A stretch of DNA of 64,000 nucleotides from Bufo bufo (lineage: Eukaryota; Chordata; Amphibia; Anura; Bufonidae), in the NCBI RefSeq assembly GCF_905171765.1, contig NC_053392.1, forward strand, positions 503,360,556 through 503,424,555. The letters run 5' to 3'. A model generated the notes under the pieces. The model searched no databases and had not been told where the DNA came from. It worked only from the letters and a program-made list of their open reading frames with translations. Numbering within the stretch: position 1 is the first letter of the stretch; every line of letters starts with the position of its first letter. Positions 10,244-22,483 of the stretch are shown here, one piece after another. The position numbers were made by a program, and so were the translations under genes.

Positions 10244-10341
10244 CTTTTCGTGTTGACAGTGTTATCTTCTGCTGACTCTTCCTCCCCATCTTCACTTTCT
10301 TCTTCACTAGGACTTGGACTATGATCAGTCCCTTTGTACAT
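10244..10341 (-). CDS. nphp1: NPHP1 exon 7: second acidic tract
   Basis: Adds residues 202-233 after the SH3 domain: MYKGTDHSPSPSEEESEDG, then a further Glu-rich stretch ending NTVNTK. Human NPHP1 also has a Ser/Glu-rich block here. The acceptor is the TTCTTAG just above 10341. A nearer AG (ATCATAG) puts a stop in frame, so the upstream acceptor is the one that works. The exon ends in phase 2 (AG, expected Arg) at a rather weak donor, GTTATA. Reading on would meet TAG four codons later, so splicing here is required. This exon is the least conserved of the seven. Confidence 0.75.
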
Positions 10342-10579
10342 CTAAGAATTTCATAATGAAATATAAAAATACTAGAAATATCAAAAGGCAAAGTTAGAGG
10401 TGCAATGAGTAATGACCAGAAAATAAATATATGAAACTGAATATCTGTGTAAAAAAATAGACTGCCAACCCGTGCTGCTGCGCTCCACTTCATGATGGAA
10501 TGGGTAGGTATTTAGTAACAGACATTTGGGACTTATCTACAAGTATTTATTAATTACAAGACATTTGACTGGGACGCAC

Positions 10580-10681
10580 CTGCAAGTAGGTCTTGGGTAC
10601 TAGACCCTGAACTCCCTTAGAGTTTTGGGCCACCCACCAACCATCAGGTTTTTTGTCAAGAATCTGCAGCACTTCTCCTTT
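10580..10681 (-). CDS. nphp1: NPHP1 exon 6: SH3 domain, second half
   Basis: 34 codons, phase 0 at both ends, residues 168-201. It carries the most diagnostic part of the gene: KKPDGWW (residues 177-183) with the tandem Trp of the SH3 ligand groove, and GLVPKTYL, the SH3 Pro-x-x-Tyr motif. In vertebrate NPHP1 the matching block is almost unchanged. Acceptor CTTTATAG, donor CAG|GTGCGT. The SH3 domain of nephrocystin-1 binds proline-rich partners at junctions and cilia. I am confident of the gene from this exon alone. Confidence 0.95.
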
Positions 10682-12193
10682 CTATAAAGACATGAAAATA
10701 CTTGTCTAGTTAATTTATCTTAGACCACAGAAAGAAATAGAAAAGTACAGCAAGAACATTACAGGTATCTTTACACTTATCCATTTTTTGTTCATTTATA
10801 TAATATCTAAGTAATCAGGAATAAATATGGATGTAAACAGATTTTAAAAGGGTCATTGAACCAGAAAAACATATCCCCCTAGTCACAGTATATGGCATCA
10901 TTATTGCTGGGACCCCCACCCATCACAATAGTGAGGTGTCGGAGTCCTCAGAGGGAATGGAGTGGAAGTGACTCTATTCAGCTCTATGGAACTGCCGAAC
11001 AGAAATTGACTACAGTGCTCTGGCCATTCCAGACCGTCGCTCCATTAACTCTGAGGATTCCAGAAGCTCATTCTTGTCATCAGCGGGGTACCAATGGTCA
11101 GACTCCCACCAATCAGATACTTATCCCTTATCCTGGGGTTAGGAGATAAGTTCTTTTATGCCACATGGGTCATCCCTTGACAACAAATGTTTTTTTTAAG
11201 ACATAAATGAAATAATTAATGTAAAGGCTGACAATTAATGTCACCCTCTGCATCAATTTCAACGTTCCCATGCTCTCAATATAAAAAATTGTCACCTATG
11301 GACAATGGACAACAGTGAAAATGTTTTCACAAACGATCTATAACAACAGATAAAAAACCTGATGACACATAGCTTCACATAAATTAGAAAAATAGATGGG
11401 GCAAAATCTTTTTAAAGGGTACTTATAATTTTAAAAAAATCTTTGGCATGTCATAGGGACTGTTCAGAGGTTTTGAGTGGTGGGGGTCTGGGTGCTGGTA
11501 CCCCCCCAACAAAAAAAAAAAAATTATCGCAAAAACAAAGGAGTAGAAGCACTCAGCTAAGCCATATGACCCTTCACTTCTGAAGGTTCAACTTGGCAGT
11601 CCTCCAAAAACCAAGTGAGTGGTGTACAGACCTAAAGACTTTCTATAGACCTGTACACTGCTTACCCAGGGCTGCAAAGAGAGCCTAGCAGACCTGATCA
11701 GAATCCAAGGGGCACAACCCTCAGCTGGGCACTTTGCCCCTTCGTTTTAGCACAGTCAGATTGTGTTTTAGACGCTGGTCTTAATAACCCTGCACTGGAA
11801 CTTGATGGCCGTTGCGACTTGTTTAAATATACGCCAGCATCCTTTGCTGGCGTTGATGTAAGTCATTTTCTACGCCAAAAACAGGCATTGAAAATTATAA
11901 ATTAGACAGGCCAGCCAGCCCACGCCATGTCCCCTTTTTCCACCACCTCGGAAAAGTGGCGTGAGTGAGGAAAAGTTGCAGATCCCCTTTGCTACTGAAT
12001 TTGTGACAAAAGTACGCCATAAGTGACCCCCAAAGTTTTTAAATGATTGATACCTTTGAATTCATTTTCTATTATTTTACTGTCAGTGACATGGAAAGAA
12101 TTTCTATGAAGCCTTAGCTATTTTGGAAAGTAATAAAGAGAGGATATTATGTAAGCCACATTCATGCTATTGCAAGAAATCACAAATCCTTAC
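10682..12193. other. nphp1: NPHP1 intron 5, repeat-derived
   Basis: 1512 bp with no exon. A T2-like stretch lies around 10850-11165 (left end TTTTAAAAGGGTCATTGAAC) and another MITE-like fragment starts at about 11412 (TTTAAAGGGTACTTATAA). Nothing else was recognised. Confidence 0.5.
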
Positions 12194-12362
12194 TTGAAAA
12201 GTTAAATCCTCTTTCTGCTGCGCCTGAAAATCTCCAAGGGTGATAAAATGTTTTGCAGTTACATCTAATTCATCTTCTTCCTCTTCCTCCTCCTCTTCTT
12301 CTTCTTCATCATCCTCTTCGTCCTCCTCTTCCTCGCTTTCCTCTTCATCTGCACTTGTTTGT
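12194..12362 (-). CDS. nphp1: NPHP1 exon 5: acidic tract and SH3 start
   Basis: Begins with one base completing a Lys codon, then 56 codons (residues 112-167), ending phase 0. Residues 116-143 are almost entirely Glu/Asp, encoded by a GAA/GAG-rich run, corresponding to the Glu-rich region before the SH3 in human NPHP1. The SH3 begins at about residue 145 with HFITLGDFQAQQKEDLTF, matching the vertebrate pattern (GDF-x-AQQ-x-DLTF). Acceptor CACTAATAG, donor CAA|GTAAGG. The opposite strand shows a poly-Ser ORF that is only the shadow of this tract. Confidence 0.95.
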
Positions 12363-13208
12363 CTATTAGTGAAAAGTATAGAATACAATGGCTTAGACAA
12401 ATGCTATCATAAAAAACAAATGTAAAGCTATATAACAGTGATGGCAAACCTTTTAGACATCGGGTGCCCAAACTGCAACCCAAAACCCACTTAATTATAC
12501 AAGTGTATAGAAGCTATCGGTACCATTGAAATGAATGGGACGGCTTGGGTGTAATTACACCTGCTCACCGCTGCAGATGCAATGGCGAGCAGGTAAACAA
12601 TGAAGAGGAGGCAGCGCTGGCACGGCGCGCGCCTTCTCTTCAAACAGCTGATCGGCGGGGGTGCCAGGCCCCAGCCGATCTGATATTGATGACCTATCCT
12701 GAGGATAGGTCATCAATAAATATAACTTGGACAACCCCTTTAAGTAATCTACTTTTTTATTCATTAGATGCATGTGATGCAACTCTCAAACCCTCTAGGA
12801 GACATTACAAATCTATATTTCCTTTTCAACTACAGTTTTTCCAAATAGGTACAGATGCCTCAATATCCACAACGCAAAATAGACTGGTATATCTTATACA
12901 AAATTATTTGTTTGATTAAGACAATTTATTAAAAGGGTTTCCTGCAATTACATCAGTGATTTGTTGCTGCATTCTAATGATGCAGCTCTGTCAGACATCT
13001 GAGTTCTCATGCCCAGTCTGGACGCTGGCATTCCTTACTGCTGAATGGCAGTTCATTAAACAACATTCATTGGCAGTATCTGGGCACACCCACAGAGAAC
13101 ATCACTAGAGAAAGAGACAGAGGAAGTTTCTGGGCATGATGATAAAGTAGTCGTGAGATTACTGATTTAGAGCTGAAAAATTGGTAAAGAATCCATGATA
13201 ACATTTAC
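12363..13208. other. nphp1: NPHP1 intron 4 with a T2-like MITE end
   Basis: 846 bp, non-coding. A common frog repeat with the palindrome TGACCTATCCTGAGGATAGG (12689-12708) ends in GGACAACCCCTTTAA at 12743, a T2-type right end. Its left border is unclear. Confidence 0.5.
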
Positions 13209-13336
13209 TTAAGATCTACTTCTCCACGAGCTAAAGTCTTCGCAAGATTCTGCAACTGGTGAGACAGCTGCACCAGTCTCCGATCTTCATCCTCTTTTCT
13301 CTGGTCATAATTCCCAACAGGCCCCGGTTCATCAGT
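13209..13336 (-). CDS. nphp1: NPHP1 exon 4: coiled-coil C-terminal part
   Basis: 42 codons plus two bases (residues 69-110, then a split Lys). The sequence PVGNYDQRKEDEDRRLVQL matches the vertebrate PVANYNQRKEEE block and continues through a heptad-like helix, LSHQLQNLAKTL. Acceptor TTTTAG; donor TAA|GTAAAT in phase 2. A GTAGAT a few bases earlier was rejected because it would put exon 5 out of frame. The coiled coil mediates self-association and partner binding in this family. Confidence 0.92.
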
Positions 13337-16306
13337 CTAAAAGTAAAAAAGGAAATAGATTTCACTTTTAAGAAGCAAAATTTAGCAAGATCTCGATATG
13401 GAAGATCTCATTTAAGTGGAAAGGACAACTCGCTTCAACCACCTACTGAATTCTGGGTTGATAGGTACCCAATATGACCACATGGCTTTCTGACAGTCAA
13501 GGAGTTAAGTACTTGAAGAATTGCTATGGATTCTTAAAAACTTACAAGGACTAAACATATTAAAGTTTTAAGCTTTAATTTAAAAAGTACAGTGTTTACA
13601 AAAATATAAAAATACAAAATTACATGACACAAAACATGCAAAACAGTTATACAAGGAAAACATAGCAGAAATATTCTTTGGAGTCTTTTCTGTTGTTTGA
13701 GGGTAGGAAGGAACAATAGATGCACAATTCGACCCACACACTGTGAACACTTTTTTATTCCTCAGAGCCATATTTATATCCTTCACCTTAGGTCATTTAA
13801 ACGACTGTGTGGTAGCAGTGCCTGTTTTGCGGGCCGCAAACCACAGATCGATGTGCACAACGCATCATGGGACGGACCCTTTGACTTCAATGCGGCCTTA
13901 TGCTCAGATTTCTAGATCTGCCCACCCACTTCTTAGGGAAATGCAATGTTCATGTATAGACCGTGAAGTGATAAGGGGGAAGTAGCACAGTAAAATTGGA
14001 AAAACCCTCCCAAAAATGTCACTTTTTTATTGTAGATTTTTAATATCTGTCTGCAGTAAATCTTGTTGGTGCACAACTCAGGGGACATATTGCATTTTTA
14101 TCCCCTTAGTGGCATAATTAATTTTAGCCTTAAGAACCAATAAGAACCAATTTACCCCTTTTGTGTTCCAGCAGTCATAACTTTTTGATTTTTCTTCTAA
14201 ATTCTTTTTTGTATTTTGCGGGATTAGGGTCCATTCACACGTCCGTAGAATGGGTCCGGATCCATTCCGCAACCGGAACGAATCCAGACCCATTCATTCT
14301 CTATGGGGCCGGAAGAGATGCAGACAGCACATAGATCTTCCGGTCTGCAGCTCCTGAAAAAAAATAGAACATGTTCTATTCTTCAAAGAAAAAAAGTGGG
14401 GGGTTGAGTCAGCACAACCTGCCTGCAGGTGCAGATCACTATGGCGAAATACATATACAAATGGAAAATGCAAATGTGATCGCACCCTACATCCAGCACT
14501 CTGCCCTCCATGCTGGATGAGACATTGGTTTATATTTTGGCCAAAGCATAGTAAGCCACTCACCGCGTCAAGGTCGTCTCAATTGAGTGGTCCCTAACTC
14601 TTGTTCCTACCTGTTCATGGGCCATGACAGCCACATAAAATCGTTCTATTCTTGTTAGCAATTGCGGACAAGAATAGGCAGTTCGGTGTGGGGGTGCCGG
14701 CCGGGTGTATTGTGGATCCGCAATACACTACGGACGTGTGAATGGACCCTTAGTTGTTGGTTTTTTAGGAACCGTTTTGGGATAGTGTACTAAATAACTT
14801 TTATAAATTTATTTGTAGGGGGGGGGGGACAACACCAATTTTAACAATATTTTGTGAAATTTATCTATGATGTTCACTGTGTGGTAAAAATAATTTTATT
14901 ATGTGGGTCAGTACAGTGATGATAATGCCACATTTATATTTAATTGTATTATTTTTCCTTTCCTCCTGCAGGCTTTCAGCTCTGCAACTGCTCCCCCATT
15001 CTCCTACAGACTGAAGGGGAAGGGGGGCGGCTGCTCATACCTCTGGTTTGGTTGCAGCTGGAGATAGGGCATTCCAAGCTTTCAAACAATACCAGACTAT
15101 CAGCAATATCTTCAGTACATGGGAAGTTATCGCTGTTAGAAATCTGGGTTGCTGTGAATGCAGCTAAAAGTAAAAGCAGGTTTTACCGCAATTATTCCCA
15201 ACTCGATTTCTAACGATGGTATGTCCTGTTTAAATTGGGCTAATGCTGTCATGTTGGTCTTGAATAAAAGCCTGGAATGCCAGCTTTCATACAAGACTAA
15301 TATGACAAGATCAGGCACATGCTTCTAGCTGCTACCAGTCAGGAGATATCAGCAGCTAAAGAAGTCCTCCTTCCCCTTCGGGTAGCACAGGTAAGTTATT
15401 TTCCTAGAGTTAGGTGGTAAAGTTTTTCCATGATTTGCAAAAAAATTAAATATAAAATTTGCCTAGAATCTGTCTTAATACTCACATGAACTCTGTAGAA
15501 AAATGATCTCCCTGACTCTGCCCCTCAATGCTGACGTCATATCGACGGGCTCTGCAGCTCAGGTAGGGGGGAACATGTGACCCGTCGATGTGATGTCAGC
15601 AACGCAACAAACCAGGTCACATGACTGGTTTGTAAAGCAAGGAACTGGGGAATAAAAGATAATATTAGGTATTATGTTAGTACGGTCAGGGCATGTTTAA
15701 TGGAAAACCCCTTTATCCCTCACAGTTGTATGTTCAGATATCTAGACCTGCCCACCCACTCGTTAGGGAAATGAGGTGTTCATGAATGGACAGTGAAGTG
15801 ATAAGGGGGAAGTAGCATGAATATTAAATAGTATCTTTTTCTTTAATTTACTTCACTATGATTTCCCAGTCGAACTTGATGCATAGATGACTTTATAACA
15901 CCCACAAACTGTGTGGAGAAGAATTCTGAATTGCAGAAGAAGATCTATGTCTTAACTGAGCTGTAGCTATGAACTACAGCAAGGAATACTTTAAAGAAAA
16001 CAACATATAATACATGTTTCTACAAAAAAATATATATATTACTATATGTAGTTCAATATACCGTATGCACTTGCTTCCCTTACACCTCTCTTACTGAGGA
16101 AGAGCATTAGGACTTGGTCTCCTGCCAGCTATGTCTCAGGGGTTCGTGTGGGATGGGTGGGATAGAGGAGTTCTTGTGCATTTACTTTGTACATTTTTCG
16201 CTTTGTATACTCCACAAACTACTTTGGCTCTTATGTTTGTAATATCATTTATAAAAATGTTCAATAAAAAATATGATTAACAGAAAACATATTAACATTT
16301 TCTTAC
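13337..16306. other. nphp1: NPHP1 intron 3, repeat-rich
   Basis: 2970 bp with no exon recognised. It holds a Harbinger-like MITE (14227-14749). Two related blocks carry the same text (13908-13986 and 15734-15812: TCTAGATCTGCCCACCCACT then GTGATAAGGGGGAAGTAGCA), showing a repeat present twice in direct order. A fold-back near 15530-15600 pairs GACGTCATATCGACGGG with a near complement. Confidence 0.5.
14227..14749. mobile_element. Harbinger-like MITE, TTA duplication
   Basis: 523 bp. Ends GGGTCCATTCACACGTCCG and CGGACGTGTGAATGGACCC are exact complements, flanked by TTA at 14224-14226 and 14750-14752. Non-autonomous. It lies in NPHP1 intron 3. Confidence 0.8.
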
Positions 16307-16367
16307 CTTTTTCAACCTCTGAAGGGCCTCTCTGTTTTTTTCGACCAAATTCTTAAGGTGAACACAT
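16307..16367 (-). CDS. nphp1: NPHP1 exon 3
   Basis: 61 bp: one base completes Arg48, then 20 codons (residues 49-68), ending phase 0. The peptide CVHLKNLVEKNREALQRLKK matches human NPHP1 [20 protein letters not shown] in spacing and heptads. Acceptor TTTTGTAG, donor AAG|GTAAGA (close to consensus). It forms part of the N-terminal coiled coil. Confidence 0.95.
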
Positions 16368-16768
16368 CTACAAAATGAGACAAAAGTTAATGGGGTTGTC
16401 TCACTTCAGTAAATGTCATTTATTATGTAGATAAAGTTAATACAAGGCACTTACTAATGTATTGTGATCGTCCATATTGCCTCCTTTGCTGGCTGGATTC
16501 ATTTTTCCATCACATGATAACATAGCTCGTTTGCATGGTTACAACCACCATGCAATCCATCAGTGGTGGCCGTGCTTGCACACTATATGAAAAAGCGCCA
16601 GCCTATGCGCACCCCCGTAGTCCTGGCCACCAGAGAGGTCAGCGCTTTTTCCTATAGTGTGCAAGCAAAGACCACCAATGCTGGATTGTATGGTATGATG
16701 ATACTAAGGTGTGGGGAGGAACCTAGATATAAATAATGACCCTAAACCTTTTATTTTAAAGACATTAC
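16368..16768. other. nphp1: NPHP1 intron 2
   Basis: 401 bp, mostly a repeat with paired blocks (GCACACTATATGAAAAAGCG near 16578 against CGCTTTTTCCTATAGTGTGC near 16642). No exon. Confidence 0.55.
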
Positions 16769-16842
16769 CTTTCATAGACATCTTGTCCAATTCTGGGCTC
16801 CAAAACATCTTTTTGTAAAGTCTCCTTAAGTAAATCGTCAAA
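16769..16842 (-). CDS. nphp1: NPHP1 exon 2
   Basis: 74 bp: 24 codons (residues 24-47) plus AG of Arg48. The start FDDLLKETLQKDVLEP and the end VYER line up with human VDSLLSESQLKEALEP and IYQR. Acceptor GTTGTAG, donor AAG|GTAATG. Separated from exon 1 by an 18.5 kb repeat-filled intron, but the phase (0) and sequence join directly, so no exon is missing between them. Confidence 0.93.
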
Positions 16843-16962
16843 CTACAACACAAGCAAATGACAATAACGAACGTAAATGTCTAATTATATTTTCAGCCTA
16901 CACCAATAGAGATAGACATAGAACCTACCAAAGACAATACTAAGTAAATGAAATGGAGACCC

Positions 16963-17036
16963 AACAGCTGGGATCTGATGGCCCATTGAGCCAACAGCTG
17001 GGACCTGATGGCCCATTGAGCCAACAGTTGGCCACA
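16963..17036. repeat. Short tandem repeat, 30 bp x about 2.5
   Basis: Units contain CCAACAGCTGGGACCTGATG followed by GCCCATTGAG. Within NPHP1 intron 1. Confidence 0.85.
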
Positions 17037-17640
17037 GCGATCGGGATTCCAAGCCATTTCCTGTGTGTCAAGCCAGGACCAGGGAATGGACAGCAGCAGT
17101 GATCAGAGGCATCAGACTAGGAGCAGTGGTTGAATAATACCTTTATGACACTTATCTCCCTAGACAGCCCCTTTAATATATTTTCTGACAGAAAATCTAG
17201 TTTGACATTTATATATACATCGCTTTCTGCTTCGAGTAGAGCTTCTCAGTTGGGGTACCTGCAGATTTCAAAGCAGAAAATTTGTGCGGTTTTCCATGTG
17301 GATTTCTGTGCATTTCCGCACCAGATCCGCATGTGTTACTTGAGGTTTTTGGAGCGGATTTGATGAGATTTTCTACAGATCTCACTCTGACACTCAAAAG
17401 AATGAAATCCGCACGCAGGCCAATTTCCGCATGAAAAAAAGCAAAGTGTACATGAAGATTTTTCTAATTTCATACAATTTGCTGGTACTGTATTACACTG
17501 CGGTTTTTCTGCACATAAATCTGCACAGAAAAAAACTTGCGGAATCCTCATCGTGTGCGGGTGGCCTTTAGTGTTCCACTTACGTGTGCTGTACGTGTTC
17601 TCCACAGACAACCTAATGGACATTTGTTTTAATGTGTTTA

Positions 17641-18091
17641 GGCCTCATGCACACGACCGTTGTTGTGTTCCGTTCCGCAAGATGGGGTTCCGTTTTTTCC
17701 GTGATCCGTTTCCGTTTTTGTTTCCGTGTGTCTTCCTTTATTTTTGGAGGATCACCAGACATGAAGGAAAGTAAAAAAAAGTCGAAGTCAAGTTTGCCAT
17801 GCAAATGATAGGAAAAAAACGGACGCGGACATGGATGACAATCTTGTGTGCCTCCGCGTTTTTTCACGGTCCCATTGACTTGAATGGGTCCGCGAACCGT
17901 TTTTTCCGTAAAAAAAAATAGGACAGGTTATATTTTTTTTACAGACTGGGACCACGGATCACGGACGCGGATGACAAACGGTGCATTAGCCGAGTTTTAA
18001 ACAGACCCATTTAAAGTCAATGGGTCCGCAGAAAATCACGAAAAACGGAACAACGGACACGGAATGAAACAACGGTCGTGTGCATGAGGCC
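17641..18091. mobile_element. Harbinger-like MITE, TTA duplication
   Basis: 451 bp. Ends GGCCTCATGCACACGACCG and CGGTCGTGTGCATGAGGCC are exact complements. TTA flanks (17638-17640, 18092-18094). The interior pairs with itself in places. Confidence 0.85.
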
Positions 18092-18605
18092 TTAGTCACA
18101 CATCAGTCCGTGGTATTAGGAAGAGATTCCTTGAAAATGATTTTTCAGCTGCATAGTGTCCGTGAAACACGGATGACACGCGAACATCTCCACGTAGGAA
18201 TCACTGACCACTTTTTCACGGATTTGAGCACAGACATGTAATTGAGGCTTTATTGTTCCTGGGCAATAACTGGGTAACAACCAAGCTGACTGCCATCACA
18301 GATTCCATAGTGTTTCTCACTCCAGCTTAAAGGGAACCTGCCACATAAAATATACAGTTCAATGTGGAGGCAGAATGGTATACAGCAGGGGGAGCTGAGC
18401 AGAATGATATATAGTTTTATAAGAAAAAATCCATATAATGTATAATGTAATGCTCACTTCATGCTTAGACATCCAGTTGGTGTTTTTTTCTTACTGACTA
18501 ATATTTTTCTCTCTATGCATCATGGATAAGACCGCCCACTGGACTCCTAAACTACTGCTCTGGCAGGGGAGAAACCATTTTTGTGGCATAACACCTTTAA
18601 AAGAG

Positions 18606-18825
18606 TTAAAGGGGTATTCCCATCTCAGACAATTGGGGCATATCGCTAGGATATGCCCTCATTGTCTGATAGATGCTGGTCCCTCCATTCATTTTTATTT
18701 CCGTCTGCCCCATAGAAATCAATGGGAGCGGTGGCCGCGCAAGCGGTGAGACCCGCACCTATCCGACAATGGGGACATAATCTAGCGATATGCTCCCATT
18801 GTCTCAGATGGGAATACCCCTTTAA
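18606..18825. mobile_element. T2-like MITE
   Basis: 220 bp with TTAA at both ends. Ends TTAAAGGGGTATTCCCATC and GATGGGAATACCCCTTTAA, the same family as 5583-7968. It shares its right TTAA with the family X copy that follows. Confidence 0.8.
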
Positions 18826-18960
18826 AGTGTAACCGTCTGATTTTTTAATGAAAATATATTTTAGCATATGTTACTGCTGCAGCAGCATTATGCATAAAGC
18901 AATCTTTAGTTTCTTCACATACCACTGTTTTCCTTGAGTTTTTCCCTTAGTTACGGCTGT

Positions 18961-21330
18961 TTAACCACCTCCCGTCCACCGATAGGATATAAACGTTCGG
19001 GAGGTGGTTCTCTATCTCTGAATGGACGTTTTAAAACGTCCATTCAGAGATCGCAGCTGCACACTAATCGTGCAGCTGCAGATCGGGCTGCCCGCTGTCA
19101 GTGACAGCAGGGCAACCCTTAGAGAAACCAGGGACAGTGCCCAGGTGTCCCTGCCTTCTAGATCGCTGTATACACAGCACTCGCCGAGCGCTGTGTATAA
19201 AGTGCAGGAAGCGCTATGCGCTTCCTGTTTCGGCCCGGCGGTCATGTGATCGCCGAGGCCGGGAGAGTGCAGGAGCTGTGTGAGGTCTTCCACAGACCTC
19301 GATCAGCCCTGCACTGAGGCTGTACAGCCATGTATTGCGCTGTACAGCCTGTCTGGGGGGTGTATTTCTCCTGTATCTGGGGCTACTATGTCAGCCCCAG
19401 TTACAGGAGAAATCAACAGTGGGCGAAGAAAAAAAGTGAAGTTAAATGTCCCCCAGAGGTCTTGTATGACCTTATGGGGGACGAAAAGTGTATGACCTTA
19501 TGGGGGACGAAAAGTGTAAAATAAAAAAATAAAAAATGAAGTGTTAAAAAAAAAAAAATAACCAAAAGTAAGGAATTTAAAAAAATTGTAAAAATAGAAA
19601 AAATAAAATAAAATAGACATATTTTGTATTGCCGCCTCCGTGACGATCGGTCTATAATTATATCACATGATCAACCCAGTCCGATAAACACCATAAAAGA
19701 AAACAGTGTAAAAAAAGCCATTTTTGTCACCTTACATCACAAAAAGTGCAACACCAAGTGATCAAAAAGGCGTTTGTCCCACAAAATGGTACCAATAAAA
19801 CCGTCACCTCATTCCGCAAAAAATTAGCCCCTAATCGCTCAAAAAATCTAAAAACTATAGCTCTCAGAACATGGAGACACTAAAACATCATTCTTTTTGT
19901 TTCAAAAATGCTATTATTGTGTTAAAGTGAAATAAATTAAAAAAAGTATACATATTAGGTATCGCCGCGTCCGTAACAACCAGCTCTATAAAAATATCAC
20001 ATGACCTAACCCCTCGGGTGAACACCGTGAAAAAAATAAAAAAATAAAACTGTGTAAAAAAAAAGCCATTTTTGTCACCTTACATCACAAAAAGTGCAAC
20101 ACCAAGTGATCAAAAAGGCGTATGTCCCACAAAATGGTACCAATAAAACCGTCACCTCATCCCACAAAATATGAGCCCCTACATAAGAAAATCTCTCAAA
20201 AAATAAAAAAAACTATAGCTCTCAGAACATGGAGACACTAAAACATAATTTTTGGGGTTTCAGAAATGCTATTATTGTGTTAAAGTGAAATAAATAAAAA
20301 AAGTATACATATTAGGTATCGCCGCGTCCGTAACAACCAGCTCTATAAAAATATCACTTGACCGAACCCCTCAGGTGAACGCTGTAAAAATAAATAAATA
20401 AAAACTGTGCTAAAACAACCAATTTTTTGGTCAAAAAATCATATGTACCCAAAAATAGTACCAATAAAACTGGCACCTTATCCCCTAGTTTCCAAAATGG
20501 GGTCACTTCTTGGGAGTTTGTACTGTAAGGGTGCATAAGGGGGGGCTTCAAATGGGACATGGCATCTAAAAACCATGTGCCGCTCCTTTTCTTCTGCGCC
20601 CTGCCGTGTGTCCATACAGCAGTTTATGACCACATGTGGGATGTTTCTGTAAACCGCAGAATCTGGGTAATAAATATTATGTTTTGTTTGGCTGTTAACC
20701 ATCGACGTGTTAAAGAAAAAATTGGATTAAAATGGAAAATCTGCCAAAAAAGTGAAATTTTAAAATTTGATCTCCATTTTCCTTTAATTCTTGTGGAACG
20801 CTTAAAGGGTTAACAAAGTTTGTAAAATCGGTTTTAAGTAACTTGAGGGGTGTAGTTTCTACAATGGGGTCATTTATGGGGGTATCCACTGTGTAGGCCC
20901 CACAAAGTGACTTCAGACCTGAACTGGTCTTTAAAAAGTGGGTTTTGGGAATTTTCTAAAAATTTTAAGAATTGCTTCGAAACGTCTAAGCCTTCTAGCG
21001 TCCTAAAAAAATAAAATGACATTTCCAAAATGATGCCAACATAAAGTAGACATATGGGGAATGTTAAGTAATAAATATTTTATAAGGTATCACTTTCTGT
21101 TTTAAAAGCAGAGAAATTGAAATTTTGAAAATTGCAAATTTTAAAAAGAAATTGGTAAATTTGGGATTTTTTCATAAATAAAGGTGAAATATATTGACTC
21201 AAATTTATGACTAGCATGAAGTACAATGTGTCACGAGAAAACAATCTCTGAATGGCTTGGATAAGTAAAAGCTTTCCAAAATTAGGCCTGGTCAGGAAAG
21301 GGGCAAATGACCCAGATGTGAAGTGGTTAA
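18961..21330. mobile_element. 2.4 kb TTAA-flanked non-autonomous element
   Basis: Begins TTAACCACCTCCCGTCC and ends GAAGTGGTTAA, with TTAA at each end. The left 450 bp is GC-rich and fold-back (GGACGTTTTAAAACGTCC at 19023-19040). The rest is AT-rich, with about three direct repeats of a roughly 330-360 bp unit containing ATTAGGTATCGCCGCGTCCG (near 19954 and 20311; a diverged copy near 19620). No transposase is visible. Related sequence recurs in 52821-58207. A Kolobok or piggyBac-type mobiliser is possible from the TTAA. Confidence 0.6.
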
Positions 21331-21499
21331 ACATTTTCAATATGAGGACATCTCAAGATGGCTCCTCTGCCAGTTCTCTGAGGCCAAAACTGCTTTCCCT
21401 CACTTCACATACACACTTGCTGTAGCCAGCAGCTCCCTGCCAGCCAATCAGATTGGATTACTGAGAGACACGCCTCCTCACTCTGAAGCCTAATGCAGG

Positions 21500-21815
21500 T
21501 GTTCTGCCAGATTTCTATACCTTGTCAGAACGCTATACTGGAAGTGACGTGGTCGCACAGGAATCAGCTGGAGTTGGGTGAGTGCGGGATATTACCCCAA
21601 TATCCAGAACTCACCTCTGCGGTGTCCCCCAATATCCCGCACTCAGCTCTGTGGTGACCTCGATATTCTGCACTCAGCTCTGCGGTAAGGATGAACTGCT
21701 CCTTAGTGGATGTGAGCTTGCGCAGCGCCGCACACACCCTCCTCCAGCTGATTCCTGTGTGGCCGCGTCACTTCCGGTATAGCGTTCTGGCACGGTATAG
21801 AATTCTGGCAGAACA
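21500..21815. mobile_element. Fold-back element inserted in family X copy 2
   Basis: Starts TGTTCTGCCAGA and ends in the complement TCTGGCAGAACA, with CAGG on both sides as a likely target duplication. Inner arms pair (GGAAGTGACGTGGTCGCACA with TGTGTGGCCGCGTCACTTCC). It is absent from family X copy 1, so it is an insertion. Confidence 0.65.
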
Positions 21816-22164
21816 CAGGCATGCAGTGTGAAGGACCGACCCTCCGTCTTCCTGTCTTCTTAGTAGGGGTGCACCGAAATGAAAATTCTGGTCCGAAACC
21901 GAAACCGAAAATTCAGGATGCCCTTGACCGAAAACCGAAACCGAAACCGAAACTGCCTTTTTGCCCAAATACTTTTAAAATACTTTTTTTTTTAATGATT
22001 TTATTAATAATTCTTTTTCATGAATTTAATAAATCATATTATATAACATGGTGCTTCCTCATACACAAGTGATTGTACAAAACAACAGTGCAAGAAACAG
22101 TTGTAAAACCAACCTCAAACTGTAAACAGACGTAGCCTCAGGTCAAGAACAAATTTTTGCTGGG

Positions 22165-22468
22165 AGAGGGGGATCTGTATGGAGAGGGGGATCTGTGGGT
22201 GGCTCTGTTATGGAGAGGGGGATCTGTGGGTGGCGCTGTTATGGAGAGGGGGATCTGTGGGTGGCTCTGTTATGGAGAGGGGGATCTGTGGGTGGCTCTG
22301 TTATGGAGAGGGGGATCTGTGGGTGGCGCTGTTATGGAGAGGGGGATCTGTGGGTGGCTCTGTTATGGAGAGGGGGATCTGTGGGTGGCTCTGTTATGGA
22401 GAGGGGGATCTGTGGGTGGCGCTGTTATGGAGAGGGGGATCTGTGGGTGGCGCTGTTATGGAGGGGGG
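22165..22468. repeat. 31-bp tandem array, about 10 units
   Basis: Unit: TATGGAGAGGGGGATCTGTG then GGTGGCTCTGT, with T/G variation in the last part. Because 31 is not a multiple of 3 and the plus strand lacks stops, all three plus frames stay open. These ORFs are not genes. Confidence 0.9.
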
Positions 22469-22483
22469 GATATGTGCACTGTT

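Noticed and set aside
12240..12425. Plus-strand ORF with a long poly-Ser run
   Set aside because: Exact shadow of the acidic GAA/GAG tract of NPHP1 exon 5 on the other strand.
13199..13219. Earlier donor GTAGAT for NPHP1 exon 4
   Set aside because: Would shift exon 5 into a frame with a stop within five codons; GTAAAT gives a clean join.
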